Origin: CALITV01 sp964415795
Lineage (GTDB): Bacteria > UBP6 > UBA1177 > JAKLFG01
Length of the DNA stretch: 64,000 nt
Reading direction: 5' to 3'
Assembly (NCBI GenBank): GCA_964415795.1
Contig: CAYQBN010000003.1
Span: 124,001-188,000, forward strand
Of the stretch, positions 34,775 through 43,932 are shown piece after piece. A program made the position numbers and the translations under genes. The notes below the pieces were generated by a model. The model was not told the DNA's origin, made no database searches, and saw only the letters and a list, made by a program, of their open reading frames with translations. The first letter of the stretch is position 1; every line of letters starts with the position of its first letter.

Positions 34775-36661
34775 ATGCGTTACGTAGTATCCGTGGCAAC
34801 GTTCCTTTTTTTCTTTTTCGCCTGCTCCACCCCGGAAGAAACGCCACCTGAGTGCGACTCGATCTGCGGTTGCTATGGTGTCTGGAACGAGGTCTCTCTC
34901 TTCTGCGAATGCAACACGGGTTACGCGGGAGATTTCTGTGACCAGTGCGCTCCCGGCTATACCGGCTATCCCAATTGCGTACCGGAGAACGGTACCACTG
35001 AGGGAACTCCCACAGAAAGTGATTTCATGCCGACCGACATCGATACCCTGCCAACCGATGGGGACACCGACAATACCGTCATACCCGACGACTCGTCCTG
35101 CGATGCCATCCAGTGTAACGGTCATGGCAAATGCCAGCAAGACGGCACGTGCAATTGCTATCAGGGCTACGCCGGAGCCGCGTGCGACGAGTGTGCTCCC
35201 GGATTCATCGGGTACCCTGACTGCTATTTCAAAATGTGTGAACCGGACATGCGTACCTGCAAGAACGAAACGACGGTGCAACAGTGTGACAGCGAGGGAA
35301 AAGAATGGATAGAGGTAGAGACCTGTGATCCAGGAGAAGAGTGCTATGAAGGAGAATGCCTTACCGAATGCGGGCGCGCCGAGAAAGAGGAAAGTTATGT
35401 CGGCTGTGAGTACTGGGGAGCGTTCCTTCCCAATTTGATGGAATACGAGGGCGGCAACTACGCCATCGTCGTCGCGAACCCGAACGATACCGACGTCACG
35501 GTCACAGTCTACACTTCGGGCGATGTGCAGGTGGCCCAGTTTTCCGTGGCACCGGGACAGATAAATTCATATACCTTTGATCAGAGCTACCATCTCATCG
35601 GGGCGGGGATAACGAACCTCGCCTTTAAATTCGTTTCCTCCCGTCCGGTCACTATGACCCAAATGAACCCCTTCGGCAATGTGCTCATCTACACTAACGA
35701 CGCGACGCTCCTACTTCCCAAGGGAGCACTTGGGATGAAGAACATGGCGATGAGCTGGCCCACTTGGGCAGATAACTACCCCGGCTACATTTCCATTATC
35801 GCCACCGAACCCGGCCTTACCTCGGTCATGGTCATTTATGGTGGCTATTCTGCGGCCGGTAACGGGGTAAATGCTCAGAGTCCGGGAGACAGCGTGACCT
35901 ACACCCTCAACCAATACCAGATACTGACGCTCAACTCAGCTCCCGGCGGTAGTTATGGCGCCGATATCACCGGCAGTTATATCGAGGCCGACAAGAAGAT
36001 CGCGGTCTTCGGCGGTCACCAGTGCACGTATGTCCCCGCCGACACCCCAGCGTGCGACCACCTCGAACACCAGATGTTCCCGCTTCGTTCTTGGGGAAAG
36101 GAATATGTCGTCGTCCGTACCCGGCCGCGTGGAAACGAGAACGACAACATCCGCTTCCTCGCCTCCGAACCGAACACGACGATCAACTGGACCGGCGGGC
36201 TATCGGGATCGGTAGTGCTCCAAGCGGGGCAACACCATGACATCTGGACATCGACCGACTTCGTGGTAACTGCCGACAAGCCTATCATGGTGGGACAGAT
36301 CCTCGCGTCCCAGGATGCTGGGGCGGGAACCGGCGACCCCGCCATGATGCTCATCGCTCCGAACGAACAATTCCGAAAGGACTACATCTTCCTCGTCGCG
36401 CCCAACTACGATTACGACCGTCTTACCCTTGTCGCACCGGCCGACACCGAGATAAACTTCGATGGCAACACCATGAATTCGAACTCTTTCGTTCCTATTC
36501 CGGGAACCACATGGTATCGCCAGTACCTCGATACCAACGACGGGGTCCATAAAATAACCGCCAACAAACCGGTTGGTCTCTATGTCTACGGCTTCTCTCA
36601 GTATGTCTCGTATGCCTACACCGCCGGCCTCGATCTCCTCAAAATAAACGATGTAGAATAG
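34775..36661 (+). CDS. EGF/IgGFc-binding-like lipoprotein, tandem copy 1
   Basis: A 628-residue lipoprotein (lipobox FFFAC, Ser at +2). Two laminin-EGF-like Cys modules (CDSICGCYGVWNEV, CDQCAPGYTGYPNC; then CNGHGKCQQDG, CDECAPGFIGYPDC) are separated by a short Asp/Thr/Pro linker. A Cys-rich bridge follows, then the IgGFc-binding-like domain from about 205 (ESYVGCEYWGAFLPN, TQMNPFGNVLIYTND, DAGAGTGDPAMMLIAP). It ends KINDVE without the Cys-Asp tail. Compared with copy 2 it lacks a GGGC-containing loop and a CGGTC loop. GGGGAGGAAG precedes the ATG at 34775; an upstream ATG at 34709 overlaps the -35 box. It is probably an outer-surface adhesive or matrix protein. Confidence 0.82.
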   Translation: MRYVVSVATFLFFFFACSTPEETPPECDSICGCYGVWNEVSLFCECNTGYAGDFCDQCAPGYTGYPNCVPENGTTEGTPTESDFMPTDIDTLPTDGDTDNTVIPDDSSCDAIQCNGHGKCQQDGTCNCYQGYAGAACDECAPGFIGYPDCYFKMCEPDMRTCKNETTVQQCDSEGKEWIEVETCDPGEECYEGECLTECGRAEKEESYVGCEYWGAFLPNLMEYEGGNYAIVVANPNDTDVTVTVYTSGDVQVAQFSVAPGQINSYTFDQSYHLIGAGITNLAFKFVSSRPVTMTQMNPFGNVLIYTNDATLLLPKGALGMKNMAMSWPTWADNYPGYISIIATEPGLTSVMVIYGGYSAAGNGVNAQSPGDSVTYTLNQYQILTLNSAPGGSYGADITGSYIEADKKIAVFGGHQCTYVPADTPACDHLEHQMFPLRSWGKEYVVVRTRPRGNENDNIRFLASEPNTTINWTGGLSGSVVLQAGQHHDIWTSTDFVVTADKPIMVGQILASQDAGAGTGDPAMMLIAPNEQFRKDYIFLVAPNYDYDRLTLVAPADTEINFDGNTMNSNSFVPIPGTTWYRQYLDTNDGVHKITANKPVGLYVYGFSQYVSYAYTAGLDLLKINDVE

Positions 36662-36691
36662 ATTCTTGCTTCCCAATATCGCACAAAGCAT

Positions 36692-36720
36692 TTGCAAAAA
36701 AGAGAGAGTTCACCTATACT
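36692..36720 (+). promoter_or_regulatory. Predicted promoter of the second EGF/IgGFc-like lipoprotein gene
   Basis: TTGCAA at 36692-36697, 17 bp, TATACT at 36715-36720, a near copy of the promoter at 34709. The two genes can thus be expressed separately. Confidence 0.62.
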
Positions 36721-36755
36721 TTTATCAGACGCTCAGCGATGGTAGGGAGACTCTC

Positions 36756-38738
36756 ATGAGAAGGGATCTTTTTCTCGGAACGATCGTTATGACAGCGTTC
36801 GGGGTCATTCTTTCCTTTTCATGCTCCACTCCGGAGGAATCGGGGCCCGAATGCGACTCGATCTGCGGCTGCTACGGCGTCTGGAACGAGGTCTCCCTCT
36901 TCTGCGAATGCAACACGGGCTACGCGGGAGATTTCTGTGACCAGTGCGCTCCCGGCTATACCGGCTATCCCGATTGCGTACCGGAAAATGGCGCCACCGA
37001 GATCGACACCCCTCTTCCCGAAACCGAAAAAGAGAGCATCCCGACCGAGGACGATACGCCAATCCTTGAAGACGACACCCCAGAGCCGGACGATGCCCCC
37101 GTCGTTCCCGACGAGGACTCCTGCGATCTCGAGAAGTGCAATGGTCACGGCAAGTGTCAGCAGGACGGGACATGCAAGTGCTATCAAGGGTACGCTGGTG
37201 CTACGTGCGACGAATGCGCTCCCGGCTACATCGGTTATCCTGACTGTTACTTCAAGATGTGCGAACCGAATATGCGCTCGTGCAAAGATGACCAGACGGT
37301 CCTCCAGTGCGACAGCGAGGGAAAGGAGTGGACAGAAGTAGAAACCTGTCCGGAGGGGAAGACTTGCTACGAAGGCTCCTGCCTTTCAGAATGCGAAAAA
37401 GCAGAGGCATCCGAAAGTTATGTGGGCTGTGAGTACTGGGGCGCCTTTCTTCAAAACGGCGGCGGCTACGAATCGAACGGCAGTTATGCAATCGTTGTTG
37501 CCAATCCGAATGATACCGAAGTAACTGTCACGGTGTACGGCCCTACTGATCAACAACTTACCCAATTCACCGTTCCGCCGGGACAAATAAATTCTTCCCA
37601 GTTCGATCTCACTCAGTTCATCACCGAGACCGGAATTTCGACCAAGGCATTCAAGTTCGTTGCCTCGCGGCCGGTGACTATGACCCAAATGAACCCATTC
37701 GGCAATGTACTCATCTATTCGAACGATGCGTCGCTCCTTTTGCCCAAAGGGGCACTGGGGCTCAAATACTTCGCGATGAGTTGGCCGACATGGTATTATT
37801 ACGACGAGGGCGGCGGGTGTGACGGAAGCACCTCGCATACCTACCCCGGTTACATTTCCATCATCGCGGTCGAGCCGGGGACTACGACGGTTCAGGTGAC
37901 CTACCGCGGCGCCTCGCGTGCCGGCACCGGCGTCAACGCTCAAAATCCCGGAGACACCGCCACCTACTCGCTTTCTCAGTATCAGGTACTCACGATCAAC
38001 AGTGCCGACGCATCCTGCGGCGGTACCTGCTACGGTCCCGACCTTACCGGCTCCTACATCGTCGCCGACAAGAAGATCGCCGTCTTCGGTGGTCATCAAT
38101 GCACATTCGTCCCAGCAGACCAGTGGGCATGCGACCGTCTCGAGCACCAGCTCTTCCCGCTCCGCTCATGGGGAAAGGAGTTCGTCGCGGTACGCACCAA
38201 ACCGCGCAACGCCGAGGCAGATTACTTCCGCATACTTGCATCGCAAGACGGCACGACGGTCAACTGGACCGGCGGCGTTTCGGGATCGGTAACCTTGAAT
38301 ACAGGACAGTTCCACGAATTCTCCACAACCGCCGATTTCGTCGTCACCGCAAGCGCTCCGATCCTCATCTCGCAAGTACTCGCTTCGCAAGACGCGGGGG
38401 CAGGGACCGGCGATCCCGCTATGATGCTCATCACCCCAAACGAACAGTTCCGAAAAGACTACATCGTTCTCGTGGCCCCCAACTACGACTATGACCGTAT
38501 CACGATCGTCGCACCGGCTGACACCGAGATAACCTTCGATGGGAACGCAATGAATTCGAATTCCTTTACGCCGATCCCGGGGACCAGTTGGTACCGTAAC
38601 TACCTTGACACCGATGACGGCGCACACACCATCGTCGCGAACAAGCCCATTGGTCTCTATGTGTACGGTTTCTCCCAGTATGTCTCCTATGCCTATACCG
38701 GAGGACTCGATCTTCTTACTATCAACGACGTGGAGTAA
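36756..38738 (+). CDS. EGF/IgGFc-binding-like lipoprotein, tandem copy 2
   Basis: A 660-residue paralogue of the 34775 gene. The signal ends LSFSC, so processing as a lipoprotein is likely though the lipobox is less standard. The EGF-like modules are almost unchanged between the copies, whereas the acidic linker between them is longer and unrelated in detail (LPETEKESIPTEDDTP). The IgGFc-binding-like domain includes two extra Cys loops (GGGCDGSTS near 375 and SCGGTCYGPDL near 430) that the tailed protein 27964-30219 also has. It ends TINDVE without a tail. The ATG at 36756 follows GGGAG. The next gene starts 9 bases downstream. Confidence 0.82.
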   Translation: MRRDLFLGTIVMTAFGVILSFSCSTPEESGPECDSICGCYGVWNEVSLFCECNTGYAGDFCDQCAPGYTGYPDCVPENGATEIDTPLPETEKESIPTEDDTPILEDDTPEPDDAPVVPDEDSCDLEKCNGHGKCQQDGTCKCYQGYAGATCDECAPGYIGYPDCYFKMCEPNMRSCKDDQTVLQCDSEGKEWTEVETCPEGKTCYEGSCLSECEKAEASESYVGCEYWGAFLQNGGGYESNGSYAIVVANPNDTEVTVTVYGPTDQQLTQFTVPPGQINSSQFDLTQFITETGISTKAFKFVASRPVTMTQMNPFGNVLIYSNDASLLLPKGALGLKYFAMSWPTWYYYDEGGGCDGSTSHTYPGYISIIAVEPGTTTVQVTYRGASRAGTGVNAQNPGDTATYSLSQYQVLTINSADASCGGTCYGPDLTGSYIVADKKIAVFGGHQCTFVPADQWACDRLEHQLFPLRSWGKEFVAVRTKPRNAEADYFRILASQDGTTVNWTGGVSGSVTLNTGQFHEFSTTADFVVTASAPILISQVLASQDAGAGTGDPAMMLITPNEQFRKDYIVLVAPNYDYDRITIVAPADTEITFDGNAMNSNSFTPIPGTSWYRNYLDTDDGAHTIVANKPIGLYVYGFSQYVSYAYTGGLDLLTINDVE

Positions 38739-38747
38739 CAGGGCACC

Positions 38748-39149
38748 ATGCTTACACTACGAGAGCGGATCCTCATGGCGATGCAACGCAACGGTGTCTT
38801 GTCGTTCGGCCAACTGCACGAACTTTTCCCCGTCCAGTCAGTTACCCACCTCGCTGAGGTACTCGCTCAGTTGGTGACCGATGGCGAACTAACCAAACGC
38901 CTCGATCCTCATACCGGAAATACTCTTTACTTTCGCCGCTACTACACCGCCGGCGGCAACTACATCGTGTTCCACTACCGTGACCATGCTCACCCAGAGC
39001 GATTCGCTGCCGTTCCGCTCGTCGAAGAGATGCCATGGTTCTTTGAGCCGATAGATTACAACGAAGAGGCTGTCTTTTCGTCTAACTTTCCCGATCCGGC
39101 GAGCGCCCTTTCCGCGGCGGAGGAGAAGGAAAAAGAGAGCGAAGGATAG
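38748..39149 (+). CDS. Small hypothetical protein, winged-helix-like N-terminus
   Basis: A 133-residue protein that I do not recognise. Residues about 1-65 (LRERILMAMQRNGVLSFGQL through LVTDGELTKRLD) read as three helices and a beta wing, compatible with a winged-helix fold. The middle is rich in aromatic residues (YFRRYYTAGGNYIVFHYRDH) and the C-terminus is acidic. There is no signal peptide. It lies 9 bases after the second EGF/IgGFc-like gene and converges on the MFS gene with a 3-base gap. A regulatory role for the neighbouring surface genes is possible but unsupported. Confidence 0.6.
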   Translation: MLTLRERILMAMQRNGVLSFGQLHELFPVQSVTHLAEVLAQLVTDGELTKRLDPHTGNTLYFRRYYTAGGNYIVFHYRDHAHPERFAAVPLVEEMPWFFEPIDYNEEAVFSSNFPDPASALSAAEEKEKESEG

Positions 39150-39152
39150 GTT

Positions 39153-40544
39153 TCACGCGACAGTTCTGAACCCTTTCATCATCCACTTGCGTGCCACCAG
39201 AAGCCCGACGGGCGAGATGATTGCGATAAGACCGTAGATAAACCACATTGTTTCGGTGTTGAGCATTGCGGGGGGTGTATCAGCAGGACAGTACTTCATG
39301 AGGAACCATCCTGAGTACATCGCGGTAATGACCTTAGTAAGGAACCATGGAAATTGACCTATCCCCATGTAGATTCCCGTCATGTTCTTCGGAGCGATCT
39401 CGGCGACCCATTGAAGGAACCGCGGCTGCCACATCGCCTCACCGATGCTCATGACGATGAGGTAGGCCATGAGCGTCTCGACGCGAGGCCCCAGCGCGAG
39501 AATGAAGGTGGGCGACGCCATGACGAAGGTACCGGCGATCATCATCGTGTAGGTATTGCGCTTCGCCGTAATAGCGGCGACCATCGGGGTCAGGAAAAAT
39601 ATCAGTATCGGGTTGAGGTTGCTGAAGAACTCGAAGTTCTCGGCCACTACCCCGTCGAAGGCGCGACTGGTATACTGCGGTATCGTAAGCCAGTTGTGGG
39701 CAAACAGCGTCTGCACTGGTATGAGAATGAAGATGAAGTACATGAAGCGGAGGTCGGTGAACGGAAAGTGCTTGAGGTAATAGACGAACCGCTGGGTAAG
39801 GGTCATACCCGCCATCTCGTCGGGCACATCGGACTTCTCGCCCGAAGCGCTCCCTTCGGCAGCCGCTTCGCGCTGAGCCTTTTCGACCGCCGAGCGAGAC
39901 ATGATAATCCAGATGAGCACGATCTCGAGCACCGTCACCGCGACATAGAACCAGAAGACGCCCGGAATGCCGACCGCCTTGCGGAGCGGCGGTGAGATGA
40001 TTCCCGGCAGGAACCCGCCAAGGTTCATCAATGCATAGAGCATCGCGTAGCCCATCGCGGCGGTCTTTGGACCGGTGAACATCTTGACGCCGGCATAGAG
40101 CGCCGGTTGATAGATGCCGTATCCCAGCATGATGAAGAGAATGCCGAAGAGCGCGATCCAGTGGGCACTCGCCCAAGCACCCGGTGTCCCGAATTGGGGG
40201 GCCACCGTGACCACCGCACGCCCGACGGCCATGAGAACGAGCGAAATGAGGAGCGCCTTGCGGATGCCGATCCAGTCCACGGTGGCACCGAGGAACATCA
40301 TCGCGATGGTGATGCCTGCGGTGAGGATGCCGACGGTGCGCCCTGCCGTGGGATCGTCGAGCTTCATCGCCTCGTTGAAGAAGATGGCGAGCAGGGTGAG
40401 CACACCAAAATAGGTAAGACCCTCGAGCATGCTTGTGAGATTGATTCCGAACAACGCGCGCGAGGTTCTTCCAAGGTCAATGAACGGTTGTACGAGTTCT
40501 CGCACGATCCCCTTGAGTCCGCCGGAAGAAATCTCTTGGGTCAT
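39153..40544 (-). CDS. Major facilitator superfamily transporter, POT/peptide-like
   Basis: A 463-residue inner-membrane protein with about 12 predicted membrane spans. The first span region (LTSMLEGLTYFGVLTLLAIFF) resembles the opening of proton-dependent oligopeptide transporters, and the loop VDWIGIRKALLISLVLMAVG matches the MFS loop 2-3 signature. A charged cytoplasmic linker (about 225-250, KAQREAAAEGSASGEKSD) divides the two halves. The substrate is uncertain; di- or tripeptides are the best guess and would fit PepD nearby. AAAGGAG precedes the ATG. Confidence 0.75.
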   Translation of the reverse strand: MTQEISSGGLKGIVRELVQPFIDLGRTSRALFGINLTSMLEGLTYFGVLTLLAIFFNEAMKLDDPTAGRTVGILTAGITIAMMFLGATVDWIGIRKALLISLVLMAVGRAVVTVAPQFGTPGAWASAHWIALFGILFIMLGYGIYQPALYAGVKMFTGPKTAAMGYAMLYALMNLGGFLPGIISPPLRKAVGIPGVFWFYVAVTVLEIVLIWIIMSRSAVEKAQREAAAEGSASGEKSDVPDEMAGMTLTQRFVYYLKHFPFTDLRFMYFIFILIPVQTLFAHNWLTIPQYTSRAFDGVVAENFEFFSNLNPILIFFLTPMVAAITAKRNTYTMMIAGTFVMASPTFILALGPRVETLMAYLIVMSIGEAMWQPRFLQWVAEIAPKNMTGIYMGIGQFPWFLTKVITAMYSGWFLMKYCPADTPPAMLNTETMWFIYGLIAIISPVGLLVARKWMMKGFRTVA

Positions 40545-40575
40545 GGTTTGCTCCTTTGAGGACTAAGAACGGTTC

Positions 40576-40603
40576 ATTCTAGGAGACCCGGTGCGGAAGT
40601 CAA
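40576..40603 (-). promoter_or_regulatory. Predicted promoter of the MFS transporter gene
   Basis: On the minus strand TTGACT (40603-40598), 16 bp, TAGAAT (40581-40576), about 32 bases before the start. Confidence 0.55.
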
Positions 40604-40618
40604 ACTTCACATGATTTC

Positions 40619-40648
40619 TTGCCTTGAGCGAACATCTTTGGTTATAGT
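40619..40648 (+). promoter_or_regulatory. Predicted promoter of the GAF-HD-GYP gene
   Basis: TTGCCT at 40619-40624, 18 bp, TATAGT at 40643-40648, about 32 bases before the ATG at 40680. Confidence 0.45.
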
Positions 40649-40679
40649 GGTCTGCCTTCGCGTAACGCGGGAGAGTTCC

Positions 40680-42191
40680 ATGGCCTATGACTATCGACAC
40701 CTTTCCGACCAATTCAAGCACCGGCTCGATGTGCTCGTCACTATCGGCGTATCCCTGTCAGCCGAAAATAACCTTCCTCACCTACTCCGCATGATCATCC
40801 GTTATGCCCGCGACCTCACCAACGCCGATGGCGGCACACTTTACCTTCTTCGAGACAACAAACTTCACTTCTCCATCATCCAGAACGCCTCTCTCGGCAT
40901 CGACAAGAGCGAAGAGGCCGGCATTCCGATAGATCTCGAAGCGGTGGAGCTCGTCAAAAGCAATGTCTGCGCCTATGCGGCGATTCTCGGCAAGACGGTG
41001 AACATCGCCGATGTCTATGAGTCGAAAGAGTTCGACTTTTCAGGACCCCGCAAATACGACAGCATCACCGGTTATCGATCTCGTTCGATGCTCGTCGTTC
41101 CTATGAAAAACCATGTCGGGGCCGTCACCGGTGTCCTCCAACTGGTCAACGCAGTAGATCCCTCATCCGGCACGGTCATTCCTTTCAGCGCCGATGCGAT
41201 AGAGCTGGTCGAGGCGATGGCCTCGATGGCGGCGGTCACCATAGAGAAGACGCGTCTGCTCGAAGAGACGCGCAACCTTTTCAACTCCATCATCGAGGTG
41301 CTCGGCATCGCGATGGACGCAAAATCGCACTACACCGGTAATCACATCCAGAAAGTAGCTGCCCTCAACCTCGAGATCGCCCGTGCCATCCATGATGACG
41401 GAGAGGTCTTTCCCGAGGTCCATTTTTCCGAGAACGATCTCGAAGAGATGCGGCTTGCCGGCTGGCTCCATGATATCGGCAAAGTGACCACTCCCGAATG
41501 GGTCATGGACAAGGACACCAAGCTCAAACGGGTCATAGATGGCATCGCTACCATCGAAAAACGGGTCGCCGATGCAGTGACGGAACTACGACGTAAAGGC
41601 AGAGAACGGGAGGCTGATGAACTCCTCGCCGATCTTGAATTCGTCCGCGAAAAGAATCGCCCCGTCGAAGAGATGAGCGATGCCGACATCTCTCGTTTGA
41701 AAGAGATCGCCCGTAAACGGCTCCCGCTCGGCCCGCGAGAAGAGCCATTCCTTACCGACGAGGAACTGCGCCATCTTTCGATCCGCCATGGATCGCTCAC
41801 CGACGAAGAAATGGACACGGTCAAAGGACACGCCGTGTGGACGATGCGCATGCTCGAAAAACTTTCCTTTCCCGATCACCTCAAAAACACGCCGACCTAT
41901 GCTGTTCAACACCACGAACGGCTCAACGGAACCGGCTACCCGATGGGCGTGAAGGGCGATCAGATACCCTTTCCCTCGCGCATCCTCGCCATCGCCGATC
42001 TCTATGAGGCACTTACCGCGCGTGATCGTCCTTACAAAGACCGCATGTCATACGAACAAACCATCGCGATCTTGCGTCGTCATGCGGCAAACGGCGACAT
42101 AGACGGCCGCATTCTCGAATTCTGCGTCGAACGCGACATCTTCCGCCGTTTCGAGGAAAAACTACGCCACGTCGAACCGCTCAAAGCATGA
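40680..42191 (+). CDS. GAF domain and HD-GYP phosphodiesterase
   Basis: A 503-residue cytosolic protein. A GAF sensor domain (about 20-180; DLTNADGGTLYLL, SRSMLVVPMKN) is followed by an HD-GYP domain whose residues are seen as HYTGNHIQKVAALN near 222, LHDIGKV near 263 and HHERLNGTGYP near 407. This pattern is expected of c-di-GMP phosphodiesterases. An insertion of about 100 residues, predicted helical, lies between the HD and the downstream HD-GYP motifs. The ATG at 40680 follows GGGAGAG. Its stop overlaps the start of the glycosyltransferase gene by 4 bases (ATGA), so the two are translationally coupled. Confidence 0.88.
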   Translation: MAYDYRHLSDQFKHRLDVLVTIGVSLSAENNLPHLLRMIIRYARDLTNADGGTLYLLRDNKLHFSIIQNASLGIDKSEEAGIPIDLEAVELVKSNVCAYAAILGKTVNIADVYESKEFDFSGPRKYDSITGYRSRSMLVVPMKNHVGAVTGVLQLVNAVDPSSGTVIPFSADAIELVEAMASMAAVTIEKTRLLEETRNLFNSIIEVLGIAMDAKSHYTGNHIQKVAALNLEIARAIHDDGEVFPEVHFSENDLEEMRLAGWLHDIGKVTTPEWVMDKDTKLKRVIDGIATIEKRVADAVTELRRKGREREADELLADLEFVREKNRPVEEMSDADISRLKEIARKRLPLGPREEPFLTDEELRHLSIRHGSLTDEEMDTVKGHAVWTMRMLEKLSFPDHLKNTPTYAVQHHERLNGTGYPMGVKGDQIPFPSRILAIADLYEALTARDRPYKDRMSYEQTIAILRRHAANGDIDGRILEFCVERDIFRRFEEKLRHVEPLKA

Positions 42192-42877
42192 ATCTCTCGG
42201 TCATCGTTCCGGTCTTCAACGAAGCGGCGACCGTCGGTACCGTGATCACCCGTCTTCTTTCACTCCGCCCTCCGAACGGTCCTATCCACGAAATCATCGT
42301 GGTGAACGACGCCTCGACCGATGGAACGGCAGAGGTGCTTCAACCGCTGGTAGAACGCAACGAGATAATGCTCGTCACCCACTCGATCAACCGCGGCAAA
42401 GGGGCAGCGGTTCGCTCAGGGATCGCGGCGGCCCGGGGATCTCACATCCTCATCCAAGATGCCGACCTTGAATACGATCCTGATGACATTCCCCGTTTGT
42501 GGGAACGGGCACAAGCCGGTGCCGCTGTCGTCTTCGGCATTCGTGCGACCGGCGGAGCGTTTCTTCACCGCATAGCGAACCGTGTTCTTTCGCTGTTGAC
42601 GCGGCTTGTTACCGGTCTTTCAGTCAGTGACATGGAAACCTGTTATAAACTCATCAGAACCGACCTTCTCAAGCGGCTCTCCTTATGTGAAGATCGTTTC
42701 GGCATAGAGCCGGAAATGACCGTAAAACTAGCCCGTATCCTCGGTAAGGAGGGCCTCCCCTACGCCGAGGTGCCGATCTCCTACCGTCCGCGCAGTTACG
42801 CCGAAGGAAAGAAGATAGGTCTTCGGGACGGCCTGCGGGCGCTCTGGTGCCTCATCCGCTACCGTTTCGGCGACTGA
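42188..42877 (+). CDS. Family 2 glycosyltransferase, dolichol-phosphate mannosyltransferase-like
   Basis: A 229-residue GT-A enzyme without membrane spans. It shows NLSVIVPVFNEAATV at the N-terminus, VNDASTDGT near 42, and the metal-binding DADLEYDP near 95. The C-terminal part (EMTVKLARILGKEGLPYAEVPISYRPRS, split here by family-conserved residues) is typical of undecaprenyl- or dolichyl-phosphate sugar transferases. It probably loads a lipid-linked sugar for envelope glycans. It overlaps the HD-GYP gene by 4 bases and the convergent transporter gene by 26 bases. Confidence 0.88.
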   Translation: MNLSVIVPVFNEAATVGTVITRLLSLRPPNGPIHEIIVVNDASTDGTAEVLQPLVERNEIMLVTHSINRGKGAAVRSGIAAARGSHILIQDADLEYDPDDIPRLWERAQAGAAVVFGIRATGGAFLHRIANRVLSLLTRLVTGLSVSDMETCYKLIRTDLLKRLSLCEDRFGIEPEMTVKLARILGKEGLPYAEVPISYRPRSYAEGKKIGLRDGLRALWCLIRYRFGD

Positions 42878-43775
42878 AGAAGAAGTCTTCCTTCATGTTC
42901 GAAAGATAGAGTCCGCCGATGACGAGCGCGATGCCGGCGATCTTTTGCGTTGTAAAAGTCTCTTCGAGAATGAAAAAAGAAAAGAGAGCGGTGAGTACCG
43001 GTATGAGATTAGCAAAGACATTGGCCTTGGTGATGCCGATCATCCGTATGACCGGGATATAACAAAGGAACGCCAAGACTGAGGCAAAGAACGAGAGCGC
43101 CAGAAGAGCACCGACGAGCTCTCCGTTGAGTGGAACGGAGCAGAACCTTTCGAGATCAAAGAAGAAAAAAAGCGGCAGAAAGTAAAGGAAACCGAGCGCG
43201 CTCTGCCAAGCAACGATGGTCACCGGATGATAGCGATCAGCGAGCCGTTTGATAATCATGCTGTAGCCCACCGCCGAAAAGACGGCGAAGAACATGAGGG
43301 CGATACCGTGGAGCGGCGCCTCGGGCGATTCTCCGAAACGGTAGCCGCGCGTCCATACCATCGCCACGATGCCGGAAAACGACATGAGGAATCCAGCGAG
43401 GTTGGTGGTCGAGACACGCTCGCGGAAGAAAAGAACGCCCGGCAGGATCACGAAGAGCGGTATCGTCGAGATGATGAGCGCTCCAACGGTCGAGGAGACA
43501 TACTTCATGCCGAAACTCTCGCCGAGAAAGTAACAAAAGGGTTCGGCGAACGCGAGCAGGAAAAACCACCGGACATCCTCGCGCCGTACCCGCAGGGCGA
43601 TCCGGCCGATGATCGCAACGGTAACGAGCAAAAGCGACGCGATGAGGAGCCGAAGCGTGATGGTGGTGAGCGGCTCGTAGTAGCGGTAGACGATCTTTAT
43701 CCAGACGAACGAGAGCGCCCACGAACACATCGCGAGTACCGCGAGGACATAGGTACCGAACGAAGCGCCGTTCAT
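42852..43775 (-). CDS. EamA/DMT-family transporter
   Basis: A 307-residue inner-membrane protein with ten predicted spans in two homologous halves, the EamA layout (SFVWIKIVYRYYEPLTTITLR in the first half, VPVLTALFSFFILEETFT-like ending in the second). The family exports or imports metabolites such as amino acids; the substrate cannot be read from the sequence. The start at the ATG (43775) has GGAG 8 bases upstream; a GTG two codons earlier is possible. It is separated from the upstream alpha-2-macroglobulin gene by a terminator. Confidence 0.85.
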   Translation of the reverse strand: MNGASFGTYVLAVLAMCSWALSFVWIKIVYRYYEPLTTITLRLLIASLLLVTVAIIGRIALRVRREDVRWFFLLAFAEPFCYFLGESFGMKYVSSTVGALIISTIPLFVILPGVLFFRERVSTTNLAGFLMSFSGIVAMVWTRGYRFGESPEAPLHGIALMFFAVFSAVGYSMIIKRLADRYHPVTIVAWQSALGFLYFLPLFFFFDLERFCSVPLNGELVGALLALSFFASVLAFLCYIPVIRMIGITKANVFANLIPVLTALFSFFILEETFTTQKIAGIALVIGGLYLSNMKEDFFFSRRNGSG

Positions 43776-43876
43776 CCACACGACTCCATTTCAACCGTCG
43801 CGGAGACTAAAGGAATGGGATGAGATTGTCAAATGGTCGTTGTTTCACGCCAAAGTTATGGCCTTTGCATCAAGAT

Positions 43877-43908
43877 AAAAAAAGGGGCGGCCTAGGGAAA
43901 GCCGCCCC
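43877..43908 (-). terminator. Rho-independent terminator after the alpha-2-macroglobulin gene
   Basis: An 8-bp GC-rich perfect stem (43884-43891 with 43901-43908) with a 9-base loop is followed, on the minus strand, by seven T (complement of 43877-43883), about 25 bases past the stop codon. Its build is almost the same as the terminator at 6691. Confidence 0.87.
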
Positions 43909-43932
43909 TGCACAGGTAGGAAACGAGATGAG

